Shown here piece after piece: positions 11,000 to 23,180 of a stretch of 64,000 bases of DNA (the first letter of the stretch is position 1; the number at the start of each line of letters is the position of its first letter). Source of the stretch: Sipunculus nudus (Eukaryota > Annelida > Sipuncula > Golfingiida > Sipunculidae). Both the position numbers and the translations under genes were made by a program. Location of the stretch: positions 28,709,340 through 28,773,339 of the forward strand of contig CM049322.1 of NCBI GenBank assembly GCA_026874595.1, read 5' to 3'. Below the pieces are notes generated by a model that saw only the letters and a list, made by a program, of their open reading frames with translations, was not told the DNA's origin and made no database searches.

Positions 11000-11560
11000 G
11001 TTATGTCAGTATGCTTATTTGGCCAAATGACTAAGTTCAAATTCCTGTACCTCGGCCAAAATTCATCGAACCAAAAAACATTTGAACAAACTTGAGAGCT
11101 CATCCTTGTGAAATATTGAACAATGTGGCTGAATGATTTTGGAGAAGAAAATGTTCAACAGTTTATTTGCTTTTCGCCGTAAAATATAAGTTGATGCAGG
11201 TGGCGCCACAGAAAGCTCAATCCCACAATATTTTACATGTGACTGCAATTTGCCCTAAATTTGGGGATGCTAGCTCGATTTTGCTGTTCCTGAAATAAAA
11301 AAGAAAGGGTTAATGTAATGATGACCGATGAACCCCATGCAAAAAGTTCGATGCAGATGGCGCCACTAATACCTCAATTTAAAATATGTCTCATGTGACC
11401 AAAATCTGCATAAAATTCGGTGATGATAGCTCCAGCCATTTCTTAGATTGTAATTTTAGTGTTTTTTTTTTTTTGCCAAATGGCTAAGTTCAAATTCCTG
11501 TAACTCGGCCAACAATCACCGAACTGGAACCATTCAAACCTATGGGTTAACGTACAGACA
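11000..11560. repeat. Duplicated repeat with caaattcctgtaactcggcc block
   Basis: The block ctaagttcaaattcctgta-ctcggcca occurs near 11030 and 11485. The block gatgca-gtggcgccac occurs near 11193 and 11350, each followed by a similar catgtga and aaatt-ggtgat stretch. It looks like two interleaved degenerate copies of a dispersed repeat. Confidence 0.6.
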
Positions 11561-12775
11561 AAGCCACAGCATCGCATAAGCTCACTGGTTCGCTAAAATT
11601 CAACGGAGTAGTTCGAGAATATTATCCATTTATAAGTTATTCGTTTACCTTTCTCAGTGTTATTCATTGCATTTGATTGTTAGCATGCATTTCTATCTTC
11701 AGTTTATGACTGATCATTTATTTGAGAATAAATGCACTTGTGCCCACTTCTCATGTTCATCTCTATATGGTACCTGTAAAAAGAGATTATTTATACACTA
11801 TATTTATGATTAAATCAGTTGATAGAAAAATTCAATGCCCAAATTCATTCATTTAAGTGAATTCCCATTCTTACTTCTTGCTTTAGACAAGTCTTTTTTG
11901 CTGAATTAATCATACCGCCGCCATACAAAGATTTATTATTTATTTATCAGCGTTGGTTGAATCGTCTGTCAGCAGTTGTACTCAAAATTTATGGATGGAC
12001 TTTGATTAAATTACCAGGATACACAAAAAAGAACAACCCAATTTAGAATTTACCTGGATCGCCATAATACTTTTATTTAAAAGGTGCTTTACTATTGTGG
12101 TAAAACAAACGAGACCGTCTTTATTTGCTGGTATTAGGGGAATTTCCGATTGTCAATTTCCGAAAGGGGGAGCAGAGCGGTGACGCACTTTTGAGTTGGT
12201 GAACCGTGCCACACATTTCTCTTGAATTAATATTTTCCTTGCGCTACAAACTGTTAATTCCCAAAATCAAAATGCACATAGTATGCATTGTCTGACCTTA
12301 AAGTCTGCATTAACATTTTGTCTAAACCTTTTCCATGGGTTTTCAGTTTTAAACTATGTCTCGGGAAAATATTTTAAGTTGCACATCAGTACCCGTTTAC
12401 AATAATTCTACAATTAACCAAACTTATGATAACGCACGTGAAGTGGAAAAGTGCTAAAGATTTATTTTGATATCTCTCCCTGAAGTCATGTTTTGTTAGT
12501 TTCCAGTCTGCAGATTATTGAATGTTAGGTTGAAACTACGGCAACATGTTAACAAGAGATAGAATGTGACACTGGCCATATCTAATACCTCTTTCTCTAA
12601 TCCATAAATAACTATTGATTTGTTAAAAAATCATTATTCTGAAGTTTAAGAAATGAAACAGGGCAGTTTTTGGTTAAAAAACGGCGAAAAAAAAGAGATT
12701 TTTATGGTTAAAATTTAGGAGGCGTATCCAATGATTCAACTCTTTTAACATTTTGAACATCAAAAGTAAACACTG

Positions 12776-12777
<2 letters not shown>
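11561..12777. other. AT-rich spacer, no gene seen
   Basis: No open frame longer than a few dozen codons and no repeat that I can pair. Confidence 0.4.

Positions 12778-12841
<64 letters not shown>
12778..12841. repeat. (TA)n microsatellite
   Basis: About 32 uninterrupted TA dinucleotides. A short fragment of the ggatccgcc-type dispersed repeat follows at about 12880-12925. Confidence 0.95.
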
Positions 12842-12844
<3 letters not shown>

Positions 12845-13410
12845 TGTGTATTATTATGGGAAGTCACACGAGCATCCCCCCCCCGCTTCTTGCAGAATCC
12901 TGGATCCGCCTCTTCATCACCAGATTTTTCTGGTCACTTCTGGTTTTGTTTTCCGGATAGCTGTAGTCGGCATGAGAGATTATAAAGAGACTACCTTTGT
13001 AAACAAATAGGCCATTTTTTGTTTTTTTGTTCCGCCATCACATCTTAAGGCCTACCAATTTCGTGAAAAAAGGAACACATCGTCATCATTTTCGTGAGAC
13101 CATGTTACTGGTCTTAGCGAAAACAACTCTTCTGTCAGTTTTTAAAACATAATTCGAAGAGACAAAGAAAACACCAGCGTGATATGCAGAATAAAATACA
13201 TGATAGAAAACACAAAAGTGACGGGGTCATAAAAATATAGCAATAACGTGCGCGTCAATGTTGTTATACAAATGAGACAGCAATACCCCACTTGGAGAAT
13301 ATAGGCAAAATGTGATTGTGGTAATTTGTGCTCAATAATAAAAATTAGCTTTCACGCATATGGATTCATTAATCCTGAAACCTATTCTTGGACCCCTTCC
13401 GTGACCCATT

Positions 13411-13515
13411 CAGGCACCTGTCAAGTTTGAACAAATCTAGTATATATATATAATAAGTATATATAAATATTTGTATGTATATTACTGGGTTTGTTCAAAC
13501 TGGACATGGTGCCTG
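13411..13515. mobile_element. Short foldback (MITE-like) element with about 26-bp arms
   Basis: The left arm starts caggcacctgtcaagtttga and the right arm is its near-perfect inverse ending ctggacatggtgcctg, around an AT-rich loop. No clear target duplication is seen. Confidence 0.7.
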
Positions 13516-14126
13516 ACACATCCACGATATAATGTTATACAGAGCAGTCGGTCCATGTTTTCACCTGAAAGTCTTTGAATTATATCTTCAGTTGTCAATG
13601 CATCACAGCACACGAGAAAGTAATCTCAATTCAGCTAATAGACACGGTGAGTTACCTGTGGGTAATGTACACTTTCAAGGGCGCCTGAATATGTCATCGT
13701 TTTCTCCTCTCGATGACTCTGTTGTAGTCCTGGCGTCTTTTCATTGTTTCATTGGCAATGTATCATGGGTATTTCCAGAAATTTCTTTTCTTGTCTTGAG
13801 GTTGTACAGAATGCAACATGTTCCATTTTGTTCCAAACGATACTTGACCATAAGTACAGACTTAACACATCTGCCTTCACGTTGGCCAAGATATTTGATC
13901 CCGTCCGTGTTATTTTCACAATAACTTAAGTGGTACACTTAAAACTTTTGAGCAGCTGCAGGGGACCAATACAGATATAACACCTTTTTGTTGTATATAA
14001 AAATACAAATATCAGGTTGTCATGGTATATATTTAGATCAATCTGAAATAAGCCACGGTACATTAGTGAACTACACCCATATATCATGCATTGGCAAGTT
14101 CACATTGGCAAGTACAACAATAAGAA
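13516..14126. other. Spacer with a chance-like 130-codon ORF
   Basis: The plus-strand frame at 13532-13924 is open 130 codons but shows no domain, and overlapping frames on both strands are also open. A 14-codon minus-strand exon candidate at 13697-13656 ends in a good CAG/gtaact donor, too short to call. Confidence 0.3.
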
Positions 14127-14132
14127 TTTATT
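14127..14132 (-). promoter_or_regulatory. Poly(A) signal candidate downstream of the 14926-14230 exon
   Basis: TTTATT on the plus strand, that is AATAAA on the minus strand, about 100 bp past the TAG stop at 14230-14232. Confidence 0.45.
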
Positions 14133-14229
14133 GAAATAGTCCTCTATGCAGGAGGGTCAGGTATTATTTCAGAGAAGCAACATGCATCTACATGTATATT
14201 ATACCTCCCGATTCTCCCGTGACCTTGAC

Positions 14230-14926
14230 CTATGACCTCAACGGTCTGAGCACTGCGCTGCTTCGGCCAATCATCGGGGAGTTTGGTGCCGATCTGGTTT
14301 TGTGCTTGTCTAACTTTGCCGTGCTGGCGATAAGTGCGATGCGGTCACGTGGCACGTCCAGCCGGTCGTCATGGCAACATGTGAGGGTTCTGCGTGCACG
14401 CATGATCTTGATTATCTTCAGAGTTTCTGCTTCCTCGTCGTCAGAATGATCAAAAATACCATCAGCGTCACGTGGATACGGCGTTGGCATGCGCTTGACG
14501 CGACCTCTTCCATTTTGTTCAACAACAAAGGTCACGGCCTTTTGTCGCCCTATATCGCCCACTCTACATTTTCGTCCGACCTTTGACCTCCTTTTGTTCG
14601 ACTGAATGCAGTCATGAACATCACTTGACCGCCTGGTTCCAGGAGAACTTTCAAGGTCGAACGTACTGTTAAGGTTTGACGCTCCATTATCGCTCAGGGC
14701 CGTTGCGCCCTCTTCCTCGCCAGCCTGATTCTTAGCTTTGAGTAAATCAATCTGCTTGTCAGTTTCTAAACACACCGTCAGGTCCGGCATAGAAGGCGAG
14801 TGGGTTTCCCTGGGACAGAAAACATCGGCAGAGTCCAGGCTCTCGGTGCTGTAATCAATGAACGGTAAAAACTGATTGTCCGGCATCCTGCGGACTGCGC
14901 CAAGGTTCAACGAGTCTATGTCCTTC
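14230..14926 (-). CDS. Terminal exon encoding a charged, Ser-rich C-terminal region, function unknown
   Basis: A minus-strand frame open for about 232 codons to TAG, far longer than chance in this AT-rich DNA and markedly more GC-rich than its flanks. The upstream boundary is placed at an acceptor (tttattctttaag/gaagg, exon from 14926). The frame also runs back to an ATG at 14988, which would add residues starting MFLYLYIGTM, so a single-exon start cannot be excluded. The visible protein is hydrophilic: Ser/Asp-rich in the first half (for example DYSTESLDSADVF), then basic (NKRRSKVGRKCRVGD), an acidic patch (DHSDDEEAETLK) and a Ser-Pro-containing tail (RSAPNSPMIGRSS) that would suit phosphorylation. 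No transmembrane helix or known domain is seen. It could be the cytoplasmic tail of a receptor or channel, or part of an intracellular scaffold. Upstream exons were not identified. Confidence 0.6.
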
Positions 14927-14988
14927 CTTAAAGAATAAATATGTTCTTTACATGATATCATGGTGCCAATGTACAGGTAGAGAAACAA

Positions 14989-15759
14989 GATTCACTTCAC
15001 AAATATGTCAAGAATGTAATACAACCGGCCAAGCGCCTCTGGTGTGATTTGAGAATTTATCAATCAAGTGGCAACTGCTTGTTTTCCAATCAATGCCGTA
15101 TATGAACAGGTTAACATTAGACACGCTTAGATAAAAATCCTAATATTATATCCGTTTCCCGGCACTCTCCCGTATCGTCGATGTTTGCTTTTTTAATATA
15201 TTCCTTTAAATCATATTGTTTTGGATGTACAGGATATACTAGTAAAAATGCCTGTTCTCTTCCTTTAGTTGTCAAGGATTGACTTTGCTTGAACATATGT
15301 CCAACATTTCCTGTCTCCACCACTAGATGTCGTTGTCATCCGTTCATTTTCCTTGTGCTCGTACTTCCTTGGCCCTGGGGAGCATAAAGATACGTAATCA
15401 CGTGTCTTGTTACTTTTCTACGATTTTTATATAATATTTATTGTGTAACACGTTTTATGACAGTTTCTTTGAAAATGTGGTTTGGACATAAATGTTTTAT
15501 CTATTGTATCTTTTTATAAAGCAGTATATATATATGTATATGTATATATATGTATAAATGTGTATGTGTGTGTGTTTGTGGGTGTCTGTGTAATGGGAAC
15601 CATTCTTCAGTATGCGATTTCTTTTGTGTAACGTTTGCTTTGTTATAAGCACATGAGTATGAGCATTTCCGAAAGTAATTTAAAGTTATGTTAATATAAC
15701 ATTCGTTCGTGAAAAAACACCTTTGATAAGGAAATCATATGTACAAGTACGCTCTTTAC
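14989..15759. other. Intron or spacer upstream of the terminal exon
   Basis: A 68-codon minus-strand ORF (15323-15117) has reasonable amino-acid composition but no splice signals that connect it to the downstream exon. An imperfect TATATG-rich microsatellite lies near 15524-15575. Confidence 0.3.
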
Positions 15760-15805
15760 ACAGCGCTTTACCTATAGGGCTACTACCTATATCGTAAGGC
15801 GCTGT
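15760..15805. repeat. Hairpin, 11-bp arms
   Basis: acagcgcttta and taaggcgctgt are inverse complements with one mismatch, separated by 24 bp that include a second small inverted match. It may be a foldback element remnant. Confidence 0.5.
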
Positions 15806-16248
15806 TTGTTATGACCTCGTATCCTGAATTGCTACACCAATGGGGAGCACTGTATTTTTGTCCAATCAGATGAGACCTTTGTGAAAGACAAAGCCAAGCG
15901 AGGTATACACGGAGAAAATCATGTTTATTTCCTTTTCAGTGACAGCTCATAGCCCCGCGTAACCGTCTCAACAGGCCACAGGCTCAGAGAGAATTGCCCC
16001 TGACGTGATTTGCTTAGGGCCTTGGGCACATAGGGTGCTCGGCCGGTGAGCTGTAATTCAAACGAAATGTAACAACAAAGGCTGCGTGCACACCTCGCTG
16101 GCTTGTTTCAGTTCTGCAGACAACAGATACATGGCTACGCTAACACTGTCATAATGTCATAATCGAATCGGTCGACGATGTGAGAATGCAGAGGGAGTAA
16201 TTTAAATTCGACCGCAAACTCATCAAGCGGCGCTTGAAGCGCAACAAT

Positions 16249-16298
16249 GGGCGGAGCCAGGATTCCTGTCGAGTGTTTGTTTATTGGCATCTAATTGG
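16249..16298 (+). promoter_or_regulatory. Promoter-like cluster: GC box and two inverted CCAAT boxes
   Basis: GGGCGGAGCC at 16249-16258 is followed by ATTGG at 16283-16287 and 16294-16298. The surrounding 16.0-16.45 kb is less AT-rich than its flanks. No downstream coding exon could be identified, so direction and target gene are unknown. Confidence 0.3.
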
Positions 16299-16449
16299 CT
16301 GCTTGTCACATCATACGCACGTTTATTCAGCGGACAACGAACCGCCATCTGGTGTCTAAATATATCTTAAACTGTCAAAGCTGGCAGCGTGAAAATCAGT
16401 AGCTTCTTTAGAAGCGCAAGATTCCCGCTGCCTCGGGAGCGTAATGTAC

Positions 16450-17377
16450 AGGTTAGGACTAATTATTAACTCTGTGTGACTTCAAATCTCTCCGTTAAAA
16501 TGAGATTACATCGGCAGGAAAAAGAGAGGGACAGAGTGAAAATGTGAATTTTTTTTAATCTTGAGTTTTTTTTTATCTTTGTTCCATACAAAGTGTTCTG
16601 GTCAAACACTGATTGAAAATCGTCTGAGGCAGACGTTTAAATTATCCCAAATGCCGGGCTAATTTTTTCAACATTGTCAGAAAAGAAAAAAAAAAAACAG
16701 ATCCTGATTGTACTTCCCCGGGTCTCTCTGGCCTCTCTCTTTGTATTGTTCGTGAAATAGAATTTTCTAGGCATTGGGATGAGAAGCTATAATTAGGGGC
16801 CGTGTTTAGAGCCAAGAGAGGAGAGAGAGAAATATTCCAGCGGACACGGATGAGTGTGAGTCAGTTTGTGGACCTTTATGATAATTACAGCTCTTACAGA
16901 TAATTTCTTCGACATTTGTAACAGATTTTATTCTGTCTTCAGTTTGCCTTTGGGACTATTAACAGAACTTCATCTCTGGATTACAACATAATAATTTTGG
17001 GATTGCATTGGACTTTTATTCTCTGAGAAGATTTACTTGAACTGTTCATCTTGATTTTATTTTTTAAAGGATTTGTTGAGCTGTGACAGTGGTGGTATCC
17101 AGAAAAGCCTAGGATCCGGACACTCTGGTACTGTACATTTTATTGTTTTACTGTATAATTGTATTGGTTTAGTGTATTGTAATGTTAGGATGGTTTAAAG
17201 AATTAATTATAATTATTTGTAAAAGAAATGACTTCTTTATTCATTCCACTAGACATTTCACGCTGCCTAGTATTATAGAATCTGATTTTCATTTATCTTC
17301 GTAAGAAAATTTATGCTCGTAACGACTACGTGATTTGTTGATATAAGTTTTCGTAAAACGTGTTATAAAAAAAACCA
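16450..17377. other. Spacer downstream of the promoter-like cluster
   Basis: No coding frame. It could be a 5' untranslated exon and intron if the cluster at 16249 is a real promoter. Confidence 0.3.
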
Positions 17378-17545
17378 GGGCGGATCCAGAATTTAGGAAA
17401 ACAAGGGGTCCAACCCATAAAGACTTATGACAGAACCAAAGGTACCAAGCTCCGTATAGTTGGGGGGGGGGTGGTTCCAGGCCGCAATTCTTCATCTGAA
17501 ACCCTTCGATAAAGGCTGCGGTGGCTGAAAAAGAGGGGTCTGAAG
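17378..17545 (+). repeat. Partial copy of the 0.55-kb dispersed repeat (right-hand part)
   Basis: Contains gcggatccagaattta, a G-run, ttccaggc-gcaa, a tctgaaaccctt block and gctgcggtggctgaaa in the same order as 52900-53060. Confidence 0.7.
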
Positions 17546-18378
17546 GAATGTAACAGTATCATATACCAGCTTCATGTCATTAGCTTAAAAGGACAAAATC
17601 AGGAGCTTAATTATGGCCATTCTTTCACACTATCAGTTCAGTTTTGCTTTTTACAAATGTTTCCTAGCAAAACCATCCAAGCAGACGGTCTCATTTCCTT
17701 GCATACAGCTATTTAACACCATGTTATGGCTCTGCCTGTTGGTAAACACAGTCTGTTTACCATAACAAGGCCGCGTGACCGGAGGTCCGATTATGAGAGG
17801 CATTACGCTGTGTTTCAGCCAGCAGAAATATGTATTACATATTATGGGCCAAGTCAGACCGGGCATCTCCTGGTTGACACGTGTTTTGACTCAGCGCTGT
17901 GTTTATGTTGACACCTTTCATCGCGCCCGGTCCTGTGTTTTTAATAGTTGTTTACAGGAGAAAGCGAACGGTCTCAGGGCAATATTTTGGCAGGTGAACA
18001 TATATTTTAAAGGGAAGAAGCTATATTTCGTGTTAACTCAACATGCTTTATAGGTGATTGGGCCCCTTTAAATTGCCAGGGATGCACAAACAAACTTAAT
18101 CAGAGCACAAATTTAAAGGAGAAGTTATATTCACAAGACCTGTAGGCATGCAATGCATTGCTTTAACGCAACATTTTCCTGAGCATTCATTTTGATGAAC
18201 GCATTTTTTTTTATCGTTTAATAGGGTTCTAGGAAAGAAATGTATAATGATAGCCATCAAAATTAACACGATCCTCATATCATATCAGAATATTATATGC
18301 AGCTTTGTCTCAGACGATATAAGATCATTATTATCGTTACTGCTAATCATTGTCTGCTCTATGACTCACATTTACTGT

Positions 18379-18381
<3 letters not shown>
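17546..18381. other. Spacer, no gene seen
   Basis: Short ORFs on both strands overlap and share no features of coding sequence. Confidence 0.35.

Positions 18382-18439
<58 letters not shown>
18382..18439. repeat. (TA)n microsatellite
   Basis: About 28 TA dinucleotides. Confidence 0.95.
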
Positions 18440-18444
<5 letters not shown>

Positions 18445-19339
18445 GGACTCCCTTCGAAATCAGTATAAGCTAAATGGGTTGTCCTTATATAAATAAAAAA
18501 ATACAAGTCATTCAGTAAGTTAATGAATTATTTAATGAATGAATGAATCACATATTAAAGGGTTTCTATTTTCGCCTTGATATACAAGACGCTGAAAGAA
18601 ATTAATGGTAAGTCGAGATGCCGAGCGAAAGTCTGATTCACTCATGCCACACCACCAGTGTGATTCAGGAGCCATTACTAAAGGTATTTGAAACCAAACT
18701 GAATCCTCTGTGATGTTTTGAATATGAATTTGACAAATTTATTTATACATTTGATTTATATATTACAACATTTTGTAGGACAGCCTGCACCTGATGAACA
18801 CGTCTGTTGTAAACAGGGCCCTGATCCAGATATAAAATACAAGACATCTATGATCAACATGAAAATAAAAATAAAATAAAAATACAAGTTACAATGCAAA
18901 TGTAAATAACAAACTAAGACTGTACTAATACAAAATGACATATACCTTAAAATGAATAGCTTATCATGATAGACAAAAACGACACTGCAAGATAAAATAA
19001 TTTAGTACGGTACAAGAAGCTAAGATACTTCTGCAAGACTGGAAAAGTATGAATGTGATATTTATTTTAAACACTGCAAAATTTGGGCGTACTTGTATAT
19101 TGATGTCGGCATTCCATAGTGCACTGCCTGCATAGAATGAAGTAGCCTTAAATGATTCGATGCGTGATTAAGGAAGTTTCCAGTTATTATTATTGGTTCA
19201 GCACGTGAAATAATGGTGAATGTCTTTAGCCATAACGAACTTATCAGACAGATATGCGAAGGGCTAAACCATTTACGCATTAAGTCACAATAGGCAAAAA
19301 TATCGCTGCTCGACTTTTATTAAACCAATCTCTTTAAAT
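18440..19339. other. AT-rich spacer
   Basis: A gaatgaat run at 18520-18545 and no convincing gene. It may be the 3' flank of the minus-strand retrotransposon remnant. Confidence 0.35.
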
Positions 19340-20930
19340 AATTCCAGACTGCTTCGTGACGGATCATAAGTGAATACGCTGAATAGCGGCTAGGAAATTG
19401 CTTGGACAGCTACCCCACACAGTTAAGCCATAGCCTGTTGTTGACTGGACGAACGCATGGTATATTATGAGTAAAAACTTCTGTGGGGAAAATTTGCTAA
19501 GTCTGTGTAAAAGTCCGAATTTGCAACATAAACTAAAAAAAAAAAAAAAACTGCAGAAGTGTGAGATTTCCATGTGAGATGTGAATCAATTATGAGGTCA
19601 ATGTGAGAGAATTCATCATCGTTCGGGGTAACTTGTTCATCAATACTGATTTGTAATGTATTTGATGTTCTGCGTTGTTTGGAACTTATTAGCATTGCAG
19701 CTGATTTTGTGGCGTTAGCAACTAGTTTTTTTTTTACACAGCCACTTGGTTACTTGGTCTACAACACTCTGTGCTGAATCTCGGCTGAAACCGTCTGCGT
19801 AGAGACATCATAAATTGAACATTTAGCGTCTGTTACATGAGCGGACAAATTTTTAAGGTATAATAAAACAGAATCGGCTCAAGTACAGTGCCTTGTGGTA
19901 TACCCGAGTATTCACTGTTCTCAGTTCAGAATTATGGTTATGGAATCGGTAGAACTGCTTTCGGTTATATAAAAAATTATAAAACCACCTATGCTAATTT
20001 CCACTTACGCCATATTTTGTTGAAATTTACCCAACCATATATCGTAAATTAATGAATCAAAAGCTTTATGAAGGTCGGTAAAACATATGGACTTTACGCG
20101 TCCGCAATTCATAGCTATTAGGATTTATCAACCAGTCCATGCAATGCGGTTTAAATGGAGTTATTAGCGAGAAAGGCAGTTTGTTCGTTTAAGGTAGCTG
20201 AGGAAAACACGTTTTATGAGCTTCTCCAAAATTCTAATGACATAGCATCGGTCGATGAAATCGGTCGATAGTTGTTAAGTTCAGAAGATTCCCCTTAACC
20301 CTTAAAAATGTGAACGACACTCGCACATTTCCAATCTGGAGGAACGGTTCCAGTTTTGAGCGATAGATTCAGAATATGTGCCAGAGATAGCTAGCCTGTC
20401 CGGAGCCTCCCCGAGCAATAATCCTGGCGTATCCAGGACATCACATCCAGCTTTGTTCGTCAGTTCGGTAAGATGTTTAGCAACTTCCTGTTGGCTCATT
20501 TGAGGGGGGGGGGGGGGAGACTCAGAATCAGTAAATTTAGGTTGTTCATGTATGTCATCATCTTCGTTAAAGGTTTCGGTTAAAGTTTCACCAACCTAAG
20601 CAAAGAAATCGTTTAGGTCAACCGCAGTGAGAACATGAAGGGATATTGTGACTCTGACTAACTTGAATTATTTTGTGTTTTAAAGTCTGCCAAAGCTCTT
20701 AAGAAGAGTTTGACGATTGGGCCTCTAATTAGAACGTTTCTGTTGTCGGATTAAACAAGTGACCCGATTACGTAATATTCTAAATCTCGCCCACAGTTTC
20801 GGATTATTATGAGACACAGCATTCAAAGCATTAGTTGTTGGGTTACTGGAGCTTTTAATAATCCATGCTATGCATGCTATAAAACACAGATTCATATAAA
20901 AAGATACAATGATATCAAAAATCAAATTTT
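19340..20930 (-). mobile_element. Degenerate non-LTR retrotransposon (reverse transcriptase region)
   Basis: Read on the minus strand from 20930 down, fragments appear in the order expected for a LINE reverse transcriptase: a pre-RT stretch with RFRILRNRVTCLIRQQKR, then a APDRLAIS segment followed by a degenerate TG-VPP-WK-A-V-PIF block near 20400-20300, the palm with YADGFS near 19800, and finally IDSHLTWKSH and a TTGYGLTVWGSCPSN segment near 19600-19380. Stops and frameshifts interrupt every part, so no intact protein is made. Such an RT domain is typical of jockey, CR1 and related clades; the exact clade cannot be fixed by eye. Confidence 0.75.
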
Positions 20931-20939
20931 ATATCAGAT

Positions 20940-21190
20940 TTTTATTCATTCTGGGGGTAGTTAGTAGCCCCATAGAATGGAGGATATGGGCAACAGAGAC
21001 TTTATTTGAGGTTTCCAAGAAGATTTTTCATGGACCTCACTGGATGTCAAGTTAGAAGATTCCAAGTCCAGCGGTTACGATCTGCGCCTGGTTAACGGAC
21101 AGACAGACAGACGGACGGACAGGTAGACAGACAGACAGACAAAGTGTGACCGCTAAAGCTTAGATGACCTTTAGTCAGCTGAGCTGAAAG
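20940..21190 (+). repeat. Dispersed repeat with (GACA/GACG)n core
   Basis: Ends in acggacagacagacagacgg followed by further gacagaca units at about 21098-21142. Similar gacggacgga tracts close the repeat at 25110-25555, a pattern common in invertebrate dispersed repeats. Confidence 0.5.
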
Positions 21191-22042
21191 GGCAACGGAA
21201 TGTTATGGATGACTTGATCGATCGCCTGAATGCATGTGGATAAAATTCTGAATGGGTCGTACTCGAACAAATTTAATATCATTTTTGGGCTTCGGTCTTC
21301 TGAAAGCCGAGTAAAAATAATGTAGTGGTCGCCGAGGGAACACGGAACAACGCCAGATGATGAGTGTATAGCATAAATATTAAATAATCAATCGTACTGA
21401 ATGTTGTTGCAGTGACTCGAGTTCGGGAAAAGATGTTAAGCTTTCCCTCTGTTCGTCTAGATATGTAACCTTTGACTTTCACATTAATTACAGGTACCAT
21501 AGGCGTATTCGATGGGTAATGTTTCATGAAGTAAATTTAATCTCCGCCTTCCTCCGCAATATGCGTAATAAAAAATAACAATCGAATGAATGTATTACAC
21601 AGGAATTCATATGACATATCCAAAGGCTTTGCAGAGCCTTCGTAAATAAAGGCTTTATTCCATAAATCAAAGAATTTAATCGCCTGATTTGAAATAAAAA
21701 ACACCGGCATATCCTGTACCGCGCGTTGTCGGCGTGACAGGTAAGTCTCAATATATAAATATATAACGTCCGTTGTGTGAAACATTGAGAATCGGTTCAG
21801 CTCTGGGACTGTTTGATATTGTCTATGCTCTCTGTTTGACGTATCGAGCCTTTTGTTGGCGCAAGGTAACGAAGTTACTCACAGACTAGCCGTGACAACC
21901 GACTCAGTAGGCAATGATAATTGGGCTAGTAAACCTACTTGAGTCGTGGTACAAGCAATAATGTGGGATGCATTGTAGTGGTCTCCCATCATGTTGTATA
22001 ATATTGTGGTAAACAACCAATAATCTCAACATTAGGCAAAGA
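21191..22042. other. Spacer, no gene seen
   Basis: Overlapping minus-strand ORFs of 75-82 codons at 21524-21785 lack any recognised feature. Confidence 0.35.
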
Positions 22043-22322
22043 AAAGGTTATGGTTCTCAGGCACCGCCCGCGTCAATTTTAACACCCAGCATCAAACATT
22101 TTTATTTTGATTTTCATCGATCAAGAAGAAAAAATAATACAATTTTGATAAGATTTCCTTTTTGTAGTGCTTTTTTCATGTAGATTAAAAAAAAATCTGT
22201 TATTATCATGTTTTTCCCGATCATTTGATATTTTTAGCGAAACATACAGAAAAAAGTAATTAATAAAAATTGTCCGCCCGCACAGATTTAAAAAAAAGTG
22301 CCTGAGAAACCATACTTTTTTG
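22043..22322. mobile_element. TIR element (MITE-like), about 280 bp
   Basis: Left end aaaaggttatggttctcagg (then cac) is matched at the right end by the inverse of gtgcctgagaaaccatac followed by a T-run. Within the arms cgcccgcgtcaatttt also pairs with aaaattgtccgcccg. The interior is AT-rich and non-coding. The target duplication is not clear because both flanks are homopolymer-rich. Confidence 0.75.
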
Positions 22323-22797
22323 GCCTTATGCTACCAATGATGAATAAACATAAGAGAATACATGTGAACTCATGACCCAAACTGAAACCCCGTCTCTATG
22401 GTAACCAGTCGTTTCCTTTATCCTTTGGCTGCGTCTAGTAACCCATGCGAGCCGTGCCTGTATTCATGAGGTCGGAAATTCTTGAATCGTTGTAAAAAAT
22501 GACGAACATATTTTCATCCTCATGGGGTCATATAATGTGATCCTCAGACCTAGACGTAAAGGCACTCTGGCAGCCAGTTATCTGGTCGTAATATTAGAGG
22601 ACTGATATGGCGCTACTGACAGACCAGACCTGTGTCCTTGGCTAAGAGCGGACGTCAATCAGCCTCCATTTATACAATGTATGCTGTGTCTATTGTGAGA
22701 AGACATGTTTGTTTCATGATTTCATTCCAGGGGTCTGAATTATACATATAAGCGAGGCATTGTCTGCTGACTTGGCAAACAGTTACACACACATGCT

Positions 22798-22800
<3 letters not shown>

Positions 22801-22841
<41 letters not shown>
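22801..22841. repeat. (TA)n microsatellite
   Basis: About 20 TA dinucleotides. Confidence 0.95.
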
Positions 22842-22844
<3 letters not shown>

Positions 22845-23136
22845 TCAAGACCGCTTATTTTCATGTCTCCCGTGTATACTTAAATTCTGAAAATAACGGG
22901 GATGCAGGCTTCAATATCCATGTCCTTTTGAGTCACAGAAGATGCGTTATGTCTGACATAATAATAAATCAATTCGTCAATTAAAACGTAACAAACTTTT
23001 ATGTTTTTTTACACATCAGCATATCAACTTATACGTTTATTTGTCCCTCACAATTTATTTCTCGTAATTTTTGTTCCACGTCACAATAACTGACTAAATG
23101 CTGACTTGCAAGTAGAAAGTGACGTAGCGTTGGGGT

Positions 23137-23138
<2 letters not shown>

Positions 23139-23177
<39 letters not shown>
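23139..23177. repeat. (TA)n microsatellite
   Basis: About 19 TA dinucleotides. Confidence 0.95.

Positions 23178-23180
<3 letters not shown>

Noticed and set aside
12753-13010. 85-codon ORF through the TA microsatellite
   Set aside because: Made of tyrosine-isoleucine repeats from (TA)n plus a dispersed repeat fragment. The same applies to ORFs at 18247, 22670, 22760 and 23081.
13656-13697. 14-codon minus-strand first-exon candidate with CAG/gtaact donor
   Set aside because: Too short for composition to help, and no partner exon was found.
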